Source: Bacteroidota bacterium (GTDB taxonomy: Bacteria > Bacteroidota > Ignavibacteria > Kryptoniales > JAKASW01). Taken from it: DNA of 54,440 nt. Below, in pieces: positions 25,212 to 33,095 of this stretch (positions are counted from its first letter, which is position 1; every line of letters begins with the position of its first letter). The notes under the pieces were generated by a model that did not search any database, was not told the origin of the DNA, and saw only the letters and a program-made list of their open reading frames with translations. Where the stretch lies: positions 1 to 54,440 of the forward strand of contig JAJYIT010000028.1 in assembly GCA_021789975.1 (NCBI GenBank), read 5' to 3'. The translations under genes and the position numbers were made by a program.

Positions 25212-26666
25212 TTAGAAATTCGGGTTTAGAATTTCCGAGCGAATCGGCCGTGGTCTTTGAAGATAATCTTGGTAACTTACCGGATTCATAATACCGATTC
25301 CAAGCCATGCGCAAAGTTCATTCACCTCCGTTGCGACGTCCTTATCGACATAGGCAAGATGGTGTGGGACAGCGTTGACGAGTAGTGTGTTCATGTAGTC
25401 CTCGCTCGAAGTATGCTGCCCGTTTATGCTCAGCTCGTTCATCCACGAGCTGCAGCCTTTATAGACGGGCGATTCCCTCTCGTAGAACCTGCCGCCTGCC
25501 AGGAATGCGCTTGCATCGTTCTCCATGAATCTAAGTGTTGTTACCTCTGTAGGTTTCATCCGCCCTTCGCGCACGGTCCCCATCTTGTCACGATTAAAAT
25601 GATTTGCCAGCCTGAACCCTGATTTGTCGAACCAGCTCTTCGGAATGTTCCCGCAGTGCCAGATGTAAATCGAGTCTGCTTTTTGATCCCATCCGGACAG
25701 ATCCATTAGTACCGTTTCGCGTCCACTCAGGTACCTTAGCGCCATCATGGATATTGCGCCGAGGACGTCAGTTTCCGTGGCTGCCACCATTTCAAATCCG
25801 CTTCCATTCTTTCGCTGATTAAGCCTTCCTATTGTAGAACATACCATCAATCCGACTTTCCCCGGCACTTCCGGCCAACATCGAAAGCTCACAGCAGACG
25901 CGCGATGTTTCGTGACAATCTTCTCAAATGCCACTTCCGCTCCCGCAGATTTTCTGACATCGGCTTCAATCGCGTCAACTCCATTGCTCTCTTTGATTAT
26001 TCCTGATACTCTATCGTCAAGATCGCCTTTCGCCATTGCCGCTTCGTATTCATTGTAGAATTCGTCGAGCTCAAGCTTCTCGACACTCACACCGAAAATC
26101 TTTTGAAGCTTCCCGGTATCATACTTCAGGTCGTGGTATCCGAATTCGGTATTGCCAATCTGCAGAATCCTCGAGCCCTGCAAATTCTTGATGGCAGTTA
26201 ATGCCTTGATCGTCGTGTCGAACCGTCTTCCGAACTGGGGCGACTCTGCGTCTCCGAACAACCACTTCACGGGCCGGTCGTATCCTGGTGCATATCTTCC
26301 GGCAATGCTGACATACAGGTTCGTGGCACAGAAGGAGTTCAGAGGAAGGGGACCACTCGACGTTGTCTCTTCAACCGCCCAAACGGCAAGTCTTGCGGAT
26401 GACGAGAAGAAAGGAAGGATCATGTCGCCGTCAGCGAACGAAGAATTCTGTATCACGACAAAGTCAACTTTCTTCTCCTCAAGCTCCTTTGCCACAGCTT
26501 GAGCATCGCTCAGCGTTTCCATGCCTTTATATACTGGTACAAAGTCAAACTTCAGCTCATTGCTCTTTTTTTCCAGGACTTCAATACTATGATTCAGCAC
26601 TGATTTCATGTCGCCGTGAAAAATCGGACGAAACGTTCCCGCCAATGCCACTTTCAGTTTTTCCAT
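25212..26666 (-). CDS. L-fucose/L-arabinose isomerase family protein
   Basis: 484 residues. The C-terminal half carries the family's metal and catalytic pattern: FEMVAATETDVLGAISMMAL (Glu/Asp), RYLSGRETVLMDLSGWD (Asp), YIWHCGNIPKSWF, and a final VNAVPHHLAYV (His). The N-terminal domain is a Rossmann-like aldose-binding part (LKVALAGTFRPIFHGD, VDFVVIQNSSFADGD). Members convert aldoses to ketoses with Mn2+. Beyond fucose and arabinose, relatives are known to act on other sugars, including sulfoquinovose, so substrate cannot be named. It lies 17 bases downstream of the GH2 gene and 150 bases upstream of the PFK-family gene. It is likely the first intracellular step on the sugar released by that glycosidase. 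An AAAGG ribosome site precedes the ATG. Confidence 0.87.
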   Translation of the reverse strand: MEKLKVALAGTFRPIFHGDMKSVLNHSIEVLEKKSNELKFDFVPVYKGMETLSDAQAVAKELEEKKVDFVVIQNSSFADGDMILPFFSSSARLAVWAVEETTSSGPLPLNSFCATNLYVSIAGRYAPGYDRPVKWLFGDAESPQFGRRFDTTIKALTAIKNLQGSRILQIGNTEFGYHDLKYDTGKLQKIFGVSVEKLELDEFYNEYEAAMAKGDLDDRVSGIIKESNGVDAIEADVRKSAGAEVAFEKIVTKHRASAVSFRCWPEVPGKVGLMVCSTIGRLNQRKNGSGFEMVAATETDVLGAISMMALRYLSGRETVLMDLSGWDQKADSIYIWHCGNIPKSWFDKSGFRLANHFNRDKMGTVREGRMKPTEVTTLRFMENDASAFLAGGRFYERESPVYKGCSSWMNELSINGQHTSSEDYMNTLLVNAVPHHLAYVDKDVATEVNELCAWLGIGIMNPVSYQDYLQRPRPIRSEILNPNF

Positions 26667-26683
26667 GATTTGCTAACCTTTAG

Positions 26684-29116
26684 TTAAATACTTACTTCTT
26701 TCCTTTGCGGCTTCGTCACGTGAACTCGAAGAGAACGGCTGCCCAGCGTCCGGTGATTCCCGGTCACCGCTATTACTCCCGTATGATCGGGCACCGATTT
26801 GACCCAGACCGCAGCGAGTCCACCGCTTTCTTCTAAATCGAATGGGTTGTCACCGACAAGGATTCCCGGACCGGTCAACTCAAACTTCACCTGTCCACGG
26901 CCATGTAGCCTCGGCTCACCGTACCTGTCAACCACTCCAAACACAATTCGGGTTGCGTCGGATCCATCGGCTATGATCTCCGATTCGTCTGCACGCATTT
27001 CAAACATGTCCTGAGATGGGTCTGAAGAATATGCCTTCATCAGTACTTTCTTATCACCGACATATCCATCAATTCTCAGCTCCGGGTAACCGGCGCCACT
27101 CAACTCGAGGTCGACGAAGAACGGCGGATATTTGAGGTTAGGAAAATTCCCCGAGTCCGGTTTCGGAGAAGCATGATTTTGGCCGTCGACATACACTTCG
27201 AGTCTCTCACAGTTTGAAAAAATCGCCACATGCTTGGCGGGACCATTAGGTGTCTTCGGATCGAAGCTCCAATAAAAGTTCGGTATGATAACGGGCGACA
27301 CGCCGGGATCCACCTGTGAGCGATAAAATGAGGCGCCCAACTTGGGAATGCGAAATATGTCCGCTACACCCGGATATTTTACATTTCTGTAAGAGTTCAC
27401 CAGGCTTCCATATTCGAATGCGCACCAGGCAATCACCCCGCAGATGCGCGGATCTTCTGCCGCCCGACTATGTGCCTGGGCATGCCAGATCGCCTGCTCT
27501 TCCTGAATATCCACGGGGCCGGCTCGCCGGTACTTCGCGCTGAAACCTGTTTTCGGGTCGGCATAATTGAACTGACCCACAGCTTCTGTGATCAAATAAG
27601 GAAAACCTTCGACGGGCTTTTCAATCCCGACACCGCCTTGACGGCCGGCGTGATAGTCATCGAACGCAAAGACATCTTCGTGCCAGTCTGTCTTCCAGGT
27701 TTTTCGCGAGCCGCCTGTCATGGTACCCGAACTCGGCCGGGAATCGTCGAGAGATTTTGCCAGTGCTCTCGTCTTTCTGTAAAGACCGACATCGTTGGCA
27801 GACTCATTAACTCTGGTCCCCCATATGATGACTGACGGATGATTTCTGTCGCGGATAATCATACTTCGCACGTCGCGGATGAGTTTATCTTTCCATGACT
27901 CATCGCCCAGATAACCCCAGCCTGGGACTTCCTCCCATGCCATCAGTCCAAGTTCATCACAGGTATCATAGAAGGCTTCGGTCTGCGGGTAATGTGAACA
28001 GCGTACCATGTTGCAATGGAATTCATGTCGGAGAATTTCCGCATCACGACGCATCGCCCTCGAAGGCATTGCGAATCCAACATAGGGGAACAGCTCATGC
28101 CTGTTGAGGCCGAAAATCTGCAGGCGTCTGCCGTTCAGGAAAAATCCGCCCAGCTCAAATTTTGCATCACGGAGACCCGTGCGGACGACGTAGTTGTGTA
28201 CCCTTACTCCTCCCAAAAGAAGAGTAACAACCACATCATAAAGGTGCGGGGCTTCGACATCCCATAGTCTGACGTTCCCAAGTTTTGAAAGAACCAGCTT
28301 GTGCTCCGACAATCCGGCCTTCTCAACGCTGATCTTCTCCTGATGTCTCGCGATAACCGTCCCGTTTTCGAGCAACTCCGCCCGCACAACTGCCTCTTTC
28401 GTCGGAAGATGAGCAGCGTCGATGGAACAGGTGATATCTATATGACGATTTGAATCGAGTACGTCGACCGGCTTTGCAAAGACGTCGCTGATAAAGACAT
28501 CCGGGACAACCTTGATCTGAGCTGATCGAACGATCCCGCCCGGTTCGAGGTAATCGATTCTCTTGGGCCCTTTAGGTGATCCTTCCGGCGGAACATTGCT
28601 CCATCGCGAATCGACCTTTACGGCAAGAACATTCCCCGTAGCTTTCACCATACCGGTTACTTCATATTCATATGGAAGATATCCGCCGAGATGTTCCGGT
28701 AAAAGACGGCCGTTCAATTCAGGTGTGATCCCGACCATTACGCCATCGAAGCGTAGAAACACGCGGCCGTCGAGCGCCTCAGTCGGCAGGTCGAAATGCT
28801 TTCGATAAATCCAGACATCCTCCCAATCGGACGGATTCCAGTTCTGCCAGGAGAGTTTTTTCACAGTGCTTGGAAGAGTCACCGGAATGAAGTTTCGATC
28901 GTCGAACTGCTGTGCCATCATATCGTGGCTGAACTTACCACCGAAGAGCCAGCCTTTGTCGAATGAGAATATCCGTGCTGCTGGCCCGCTGGGTAGAAGA
29001 GCCGTAATATTAGCAAAGCGGCGCCGGCCAACAAGCGAGGCTATGCCCGCTCCGGCAGAAGCGGCAGCGCAGAGATTTATGAATTGTCTTCGGCTGTACT
29101 CGGAATTTCTTTTCAA
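26684..29116 (-). CDS. GH2-family beta-glycosidase with Tat-type signal
   Basis: 810 residues beginning at a TTG. The N-terminus SRRQFINLCAAASAGAGIAS is a twin-arginine signal. GH2 architecture follows: sugar-binding jelly roll (about 45-210), immunoglobulin-like domain (about 215-330), then the TIM barrel with GLNRHELFPYVG, MVRCSHYPQTEAFYDTCDEL and GLMAWEEVPGWG. The acid/base sits in VIIWGTRVNESAN and the nucleophile in FPYLITEAVGQF. At the C-terminus are a DUF4982/Big-1-like beta domain and one more sandwich. Characterised GH2 enzymes include beta-galactosidases, beta-glucuronidases and beta-mannosidases; the exact sugar is not evident. Unlike the region 3 enzymes it has no T9SS tail and probably acts in the periplasm. 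Only 11 bases separate it from the ALDH gene upstream. Confidence 0.9.
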   Translation of the reverse strand: MKRNSEYSRRQFINLCAAASAGAGIASLVGRRRFANITALLPSGPAARIFSFDKGWLFGGKFSHDMMAQQFDDRNFIPVTLPSTVKKLSWQNWNPSDWEDVWIYRKHFDLPTEALDGRVFLRFDGVMVGITPELNGRLLPEHLGGYLPYEYEVTGMVKATGNVLAVKVDSRWSNVPPEGSPKGPKRIDYLEPGGIVRSAQIKVVPDVFISDVFAKPVDVLDSNRHIDITCSIDAAHLPTKEAVVRAELLENGTVIARHQEKISVEKAGLSEHKLVLSKLGNVRLWDVEAPHLYDVVVTLLLGGVRVHNYVVRTGLRDAKFELGGFFLNGRRLQIFGLNRHELFPYVGFAMPSRAMRRDAEILRHEFHCNMVRCSHYPQTEAFYDTCDELGLMAWEEVPGWGYLGDESWKDKLIRDVRSMIIRDRNHPSVIIWGTRVNESANDVGLYRKTRALAKSLDDSRPSSGTMTGGSRKTWKTDWHEDVFAFDDYHAGRQGGVGIEKPVEGFPYLITEAVGQFNYADPKTGFSAKYRRAGPVDIQEEQAIWHAQAHSRAAEDPRICGVIAWCAFEYGSLVNSYRNVKYPGVADIFRIPKLGASFYRSQVDPGVSPVIIPNFYWSFDPKTPNGPAKHVAIFSNCERLEVYVDGQNHASPKPDSGNFPNLKYPPFFVDLELSGAGYPELRIDGYVGDKKVLMKAYSSDPSQDMFEMRADESEIIADGSDATRIVFGVVDRYGEPRLHGRGQVKFELTGPGILVGDNPFDLEESGGLAAVWVKSVPDHTGVIAVTGNHRTLGSRSLRVHVTKPQRKEVSI

Positions 29117-29127
29117 GATAAACTAAA

Positions 29128-30597
29128 CTAAAGTTTGAATATTACCAGTTTAAGCTCTGTCATTTCTTCAATTGCGTACTTCAAACCTTCGCGCCCCATG
29201 CCGCTTTCCTTCACACCACCATAAGGCATATGATCAACCCGGTAGCTTGGGACATCGTTTATCAGCACGGCACCGGCATGAATTTCCCGGGCCGCTCTCA
29301 TCGCCTTGCTGAGATCATTGGTGTATACCCCCGCATTTATCCCGAATCGAGACAAATTCACAAGCCTTATCGCCTCATCGAATGTATCGTAACTGGTCAC
29401 ACCCACGAGCGGACCGAATACCTCCTCGCTAAACACTCTCATATCGGGTTTAACGTTGATCAAGACTGTCGCGGTGATGGCTTTTCCGTTTGTGCCTCCT
29501 CCGGTCGCTACCCGAGCGCCGCCTTTCCTGGCTTCATCAATCCAGCTCAGTATGCGAGTAACATCTTTCTGAGTGATGAGCGCTGAAATGTCTGTGGACT
29601 CATCAAAGGGGTCGCCGACTTTCAGTTTGGAGACCGCGCCAGTCAGCTTTTCAACAAAAACTTTCTCGATGTCACGGTGCACGAGAACTCTCTGAGTCGA
29701 TATACAAACCTGTCCTGAGTGAGCGTAACCGCCCTGAACACATCTTTTCACCGCTTCGTCCAACCTTAAATCATCGTCCACGATCACAGCGGAGTTGGAT
29801 CCTAGCTCGAACGTGAACCGTTTGAATCCGGCGACGTCGCGTATATGCTTTCCGACTTCCGGACTCCCGGTGAAGGAAACCATCACGACTCTCGGATCCT
29901 TGACAAGTTGTTCACCGACGACTGAACTCCCTGTTACAACGTTAAATACGCCCTTCGGAACTTCCGCCTTCTCGATCAACTCAGCGAGTCTAAGAGCGAT
30001 GATTGGTGTTGAGGAAGCAGGCTTAAGAACGACAGTATTTCCGGCCGCTATTGCGGGCGCCACTTTGTGTGCAACCAGATTAAGCGGAGCGTTGAAAGGT
30101 GAGATTGCCGCTATGACACCGATCGGTTCGCGGACTGTGTATGCCAGTCTTCCAGATCCCGCCGCGACCGCGTCGAGCGGGACGGTCTCTCCGTGTATCC
30201 TTTTCGCCTCCTCGGCCGCGAAAGTAAACGTGTCCGCTGCACGCGCGACTTCACCTCGTGATTCTCTTATAACCTTGCTGTTCTCGGATGTTATGGTTCT
30301 CGCAAGCTCTTCAGAATGTTCAATCAACAGTTCGGAAATCTTCTTCAGAAGTGTGTACCTTTGAAACGATGTCGTCTTCGAGAAGCTCTCAAAAGCTCTG
30401 GCGCCAGCATCTATGGCTGCGTCGACATCATTTTGTTCGGCGACTGGAACCCGGCCAACAAGCGAACCGTCGTACGGACTTCTGACATCAAAGGATTTTG
30501 CACCTGATACCCATTTCCCGTCTATGTACATTTCATATGACTTTTCATCCCCGTCTTTGCCGGCTTTCCTTTTCAAAGCGACATTTTCATCTGCCAT
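29128..30597 (-). CDS. Aldehyde dehydrogenase family protein (lactaldehyde / non-phosphorylating GAPDH-like)
   Basis: 489 residues, full length for the NAD(P)-dependent ALDH superfamily. Motifs: ISPFNAPLNLVAHKVAPAIA, the Lys of VVLKPASSTP, SFTGSPEVGKHI (Rossmann), FELGSNSAVIVDDD (general base Glu), YAHSGQVCISTQRV (catalytic Cys), and EVFGPLVGVTSYD. It resembles the branch holding lactaldehyde and glyceraldehyde-type dehydrogenases. The start has an exceptionally strong AGGAGGAG site and overlaps the 2-hydroxyacid dehydrogenase stop by 11 bases, so the two are translationally coupled. In this operon it would oxidise the aldehyde released by the class I aldolase to an acid. The precise substrate is inferred only. 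Confidence 0.92.
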   Translation of the reverse strand: MADENVALKRKAGKDGDEKSYEMYIDGKWVSGAKSFDVRSPYDGSLVGRVPVAEQNDVDAAIDAGARAFESFSKTTSFQRYTLLKKISELLIEHSEELARTITSENSKVIRESRGEVARAADTFTFAAEEAKRIHGETVPLDAVAAGSGRLAYTVREPIGVIAAISPFNAPLNLVAHKVAPAIAAGNTVVLKPASSTPIIALRLAELIEKAEVPKGVFNVVTGSSVVGEQLVKDPRVVMVSFTGSPEVGKHIRDVAGFKRFTFELGSNSAVIVDDDLRLDEAVKRCVQGGYAHSGQVCISTQRVLVHRDIEKVFVEKLTGAVSKLKVGDPFDESTDISALITQKDVTRILSWIDEARKGGARVATGGGTNGKAITATVLINVKPDMRVFSEEVFGPLVGVTSYDTFDEAIRLVNLSRFGINAGVYTNDLSKAMRAAREIHAGAVLINDVPSYRVDHMPYGGVKESGMGREGLKYAIEEMTELKLVIFKL

Positions 30598-31570
30598 CTG
30601 TTTCTCCTCCTAATCTTGGAAGTGCAAAGTTCACGTAGTTCAGGGCAGGGAGCCCCTGTAGAACCCTCCTTACATCGCCTGCCACTGTGTCAATCACTTT
30701 TTCCTGAGCTTCCACTGTCAGTCCGGCAATATGCGGAGTTAGAACAACGTTCATCATATGGTTCAGCTCGGATTCGGGCGGTGGTTCCTTTTCCCGGACA
30801 TCGAGTCCGGCTCCGGCTATCCTCCCCTCCTTCAATGCACGTATCAAATCCTCTTCTACTATAAGCTCTCCACGACCCGTGTTGATGATGACCGCGGCAT
30901 TCTTCATCAGGCTAAGCTTGGAGTAATCCATTAACCCGCGAGTTTCTTTTGTTAAAGGAAGATGACAGGACACCACATCTGAACAAGCAAGGACTTCATC
31001 GATGTTTTTCAGTTCAGCGCCAGACTCGGTTACGAAGTATTCGTAAGGTGAAAGAAACTTATCGTATGCTACTATCTTCATACCGAACGCCTTCGCACGA
31101 ACAGCCAGTCTTCCACCCACCCTTCCCAGACCCAGAATTCCAAGAGTCTTCCCATACAGTTCTCTGCCGATGAATGTTGATCTGTTCCAATCCCCTCTCA
31201 CTGTTGAAGTGTGGCTCGCCGGTATTTTGCGGAGCACTCCGAGTATCAAACCGAATGCGTGCTCCGCCGTCGAGATCGAGTTTTCATTCGGAGCATAACA
31301 TACCACGATTCCCAGCTTGCTCGCGGCTTCCACATCGATATTATCGTACCCGACTCCGGCACGGCCGATCACCCGCAGCGAGCCGGCTCTTTCCAGTACC
31401 TCACTATCTACCCTCGTTTGATTCCTTACGATCAGTGCCTTTGTCCCAATTATGCTTCTCCTAAGGGATTCACGATCCTTCCATAAATTCTCATCCTTGA
31501 AAACCTCATAAAGTGCACTGAGGTCTTTGATCGCATTTCCGTCTATGTCCTCGGCAATCACTATGTCCAT
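30587..31570 (-). CDS. D-isomer-specific 2-hydroxyacid dehydrogenase (phosphoglycerate dehydrogenase-like)
   Basis: 327 residues. Conserved parts: IGRAGVGYDNIDVEAASKLG, the NAD-binding TLGILGLGRVGGRLAVRAKA, INTGRGELIVEEDL (catalytic Arg), GLDVREKEPPPES (Glu) and VVLTPHIAGLT (His). These enzymes interconvert 2-hydroxy and 2-keto acids with NAD(H). It is shorter than SerA proteins with an ACT domain, so serine synthesis is not required. Located between the GntR regulator (11-base gap) and the ALDH (overlap), it fits the second oxidation of a three-carbon 2-hydroxy acid such as lactate, glycerate or a substituted analogue. Relatives include (S)-sulfolactate dehydrogenase SlcC; that identity is not proven here. 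Confidence 0.9.
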   Translation of the reverse strand: MDIVIAEDIDGNAIKDLSALYEVFKDENLWKDRESLRRSIIGTKALIVRNQTRVDSEVLERAGSLRVIGRAGVGYDNIDVEAASKLGIVVCYAPNENSISTAEHAFGLILGVLRKIPASHTSTVRGDWNRSTFIGRELYGKTLGILGLGRVGGRLAVRAKAFGMKIVAYDKFLSPYEYFVTESGAELKNIDEVLACSDVVSCHLPLTKETRGLMDYSKLSLMKNAAVIINTGRGELIVEEDLIRALKEGRIAGAGLDVREKEPPPESELNHMMNVVLTPHIAGLTVEAQEKVIDTVAGDVRRVLQGLPALNYVNFALPRLGGETDGR

Positions 31571-31581
31571 TTACATTTGTC

Positions 31582-32301
31582 CTATAAAGAGAAAGAACTC
31601 CTGACGAAAGATTCAAACTTCGCATCAAGGTCAGATTGAGGCAAAAGCAATTCTTTGGTCTTGACAAGATGGATGTGCATTGCCTGTTCCGCCCTATCCG
31701 GATCGTGATCGCTCAACGCAGCTATGATTTCTTTATGTTCCGCGATTGTTGTATTCATCCTTCCCGGCTTATGTCCCGATATGAATCTGATTCTGTGGAT
31801 TTGCCCCAGCAGATTATTCAATAGCCTTCTGGCTCTTGCATTACCGGCCGCCACCATAATGAGATCATGAAGCCTGGTATCTGCTTCAAATGAGATAATG
31901 CTGTCCTGCTTCTCGATTGCGACGTCGAGTTGTCTTCCTATCTCTCTAAGCTGTTCCATCTGTTCCTCAGTTATCTTCGAAGCAGCAGATCTTGCCGCAG
32001 CACTCTCGAGACATATCCTGAGATCGAGTACCTCTTCTATGTCTCTCGGTGTGAGTTCAGAGACATAGACTCCAACATTCGGGACAATCTTTACTAAGTC
32101 TTCTTGTTCCAAGCGTCTCAGCATCTCCCTGATCGGGGTCCTGCTGATACCGTATTTCTGTGCCAGTTCATCTTCCCTTACTGTCTGTCCAGGCTTTAGA
32201 TGCTGGGAAATGATGTCGGCCCTTAGGGATTGAAATATCTTGTCCTTAATTCTGAGACGTTCCGACCCCGTCGCAGCCTGTTTCTTTTCTTTCGATTTCA
32301 T
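31582..32301 (-). CDS. GntR-family regulator, FCD (FadR/VanR-like) type
   Basis: 239 residues. The N-terminal winged helix contains QTVREDELAQKYGISRTPIR and EMLRRLEQEDLV. The C-terminal FCD domain is all-helical with the metal/effector-binding pattern (DLRICLESAAARSA, EADTRLHDLIMVAAGNAR, TTIAEHKEIIAAL, where Asp and His ligands occur). FCD regulators usually sense carboxylic acids or sugar acids and repress the operon they head. It is the first gene of the catabolic operon running down to the aldolase. A TTGTATACAA-type palindrome lies about 430 bases upstream, and a related one lies upstream of the TonB-receptor operon. An AAAGGG site precedes the ATG. Confidence 0.92.
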   Translation of the reverse strand: MKSKEKKQAATGSERLRIKDKIFQSLRADIISQHLKPGQTVREDELAQKYGISRTPIREMLRRLEQEDLVKIVPNVGVYVSELTPRDIEEVLDLRICLESAAARSAASKITEEQMEQLREIGRQLDVAIEKQDSIISFEADTRLHDLIMVAAGNARARRLLNNLLGQIHRIRFISGHKPGRMNTTIAEHKEIIAALSDHDPDRAEQAMHIHLVKTKELLLPQSDLDAKFESFVRSSFSL

Positions 32302-32530
32302 CTTGAGATTTCCCTTTCAAAACGAGTCACGACTCTTATTTGTTTTCCTCGACTAAGCCCATTTAAATTGGTGTCGGCATTGAGTAGCCAATCTACTTCA
32401 AACCCGATTGCACTTCAGAATACACGCCGACATGTATAAGGTAATTTATGCAATCTTATCTAAATGTTCCTGGACCCCTTGATAGCTGATATCCATTTCA
32501 TTTGACGGTTGACCGGGTTATTTCACCGCT

Positions 32531-32557
32531 CACAGCTTCGCCATCTCAGTCACATTG
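32531..32557. repeat. 27-base motif, copy B of a repeated regulatory element
   Basis: Matches 19865-19891 at 25 of 27 positions (CACAGCTTCGCC start, AGTCACATTG end). It lies 230 bases upstream of the gntR start. The two copies are 12.7 kb apart, each in a long untranslated region with a related palindrome further upstream. Confidence 0.6.
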
Positions 32558-32730
32558 TTTCCTCGCGACCGCAAAGAATGCAGACAAAAGCATGCGCAAC
32601 TACCAAGGTATTCCTAAGACCTTTAAACCCTTTTCCTCATTCCAAAATGAAATCCGTTTCAGTCAAATCTCTTTCCATGGCAGTATCGCCTTTTCAGAAT
32701 TCCAGGCGCAATTGCAATACATGGTGTTAT

Positions 32731-32742
32731 ATTGTATACAAT
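32731..32742. promoter_or_regulatory. ATTGTATACAAT palindrome, candidate GntR/FCD operator
   Basis: A perfect 12-base palindrome of the form recognised by many FadR/VanR-type GntR proteins. The flanks CAATACA (left) and CAATGTAA (right) recur around the TGTATTATACA site at 19991-20001. The distance to the gntR start is about 430 bases. Confidence 0.5.
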
Positions 32743-32831
32743 TACAGATACAATGTAAGATGTTTGTTACTTATTTGTCAAGGTTTCTTTGAATTAGACG
32801 GTGGGATTTTCATTAAGCAAAAGAGAGAGTG

Positions 32832-32852
32832 TTGGACTGCGTCTCAGTCCAA
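32832..32852 (-). terminator. Hairpin, candidate terminator of the acylase-sirtuin-pyk-bla operon
   Basis: TTGGACTG (32832-32839) pairs with CAGTCCAA (32845-32852), an 8-base perfect stem with a 5-base loop. On the minus strand a CT-rich stretch with TTTT follows after about 12 bases. It lies downstream of a second hairpin at 32916-32932 and may act with it as a double terminator. Confidence 0.4.
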
Positions 32853-32915
32853 GAATCTATGACGAGGGGTACAATGAACGGCGGCTTCGACAATTAGTGA
32901 TAGCGTTTTCTTAAA

Positions 32916-32932
32916 GAGTCTGTCGCAGACTC
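32916..32932 (-). terminator. Hairpin, candidate terminator
   Basis: GAGTCTG (32916-32922), a 3-base loop, and CAGACTC (32926-32932) form a perfect 7-base stem. On the minus strand it is followed by TTTAAGAAAA, a weak T-run. It is the first strong hairpin downstream of the beta-lactamase-like gene (stop at 33096). Confidence 0.45.
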
Positions 32933-33095
32933 ATACCCGGTTTCTGAGACGGAGATGAACATGTTTCACCAACTACAGAGCCTCAACTGTGTAACTGGCT
33001 TCGTTCACCGCCAAACCCGAAATCGGCCGCATCGGACATTATCGACGGCTCAACTTTATTGCTTTTCGAACAGGATAGATAGGCACCTTACCGAT

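Larger units (their letters stand above)
32302..33095 (-). promoter_or_regulatory. Intergenic region upstream of the GntR operon and downstream of the beta-lactamase gene
   Basis: About 790 bases with no credible gene. The part near 32830-32940 holds two perfect hairpins that probably end the beta-lactamase transcript. The part at 32500-32760 holds a 27-base motif (32531-32557), GCAATTGC (32708-32715) and the palindrome ATTGTATACAAT (32731-32742), which match elements upstream of the TonB-receptor operon in the same order. If the promoter lies at the palindrome, the gntR mRNA would have a leader of about 430 bases. Confidence 0.5.

Noticed and set aside
22699-32301. Firm assignment of the operon to sulfoquinovose degradation
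   Set aside because: The enzyme types fit, but there is no GH31 sulfoquinovosidase, sulfonate transporter or sulfite-releasing lyase in the window, so only an open-substrate route is claimed.
32502-32862. Overlapping plus-strand ORFs in the gntR upstream region
   Set aside because: They cross the shared regulatory motif and the palindrome, have no domain, and do not look like protein.
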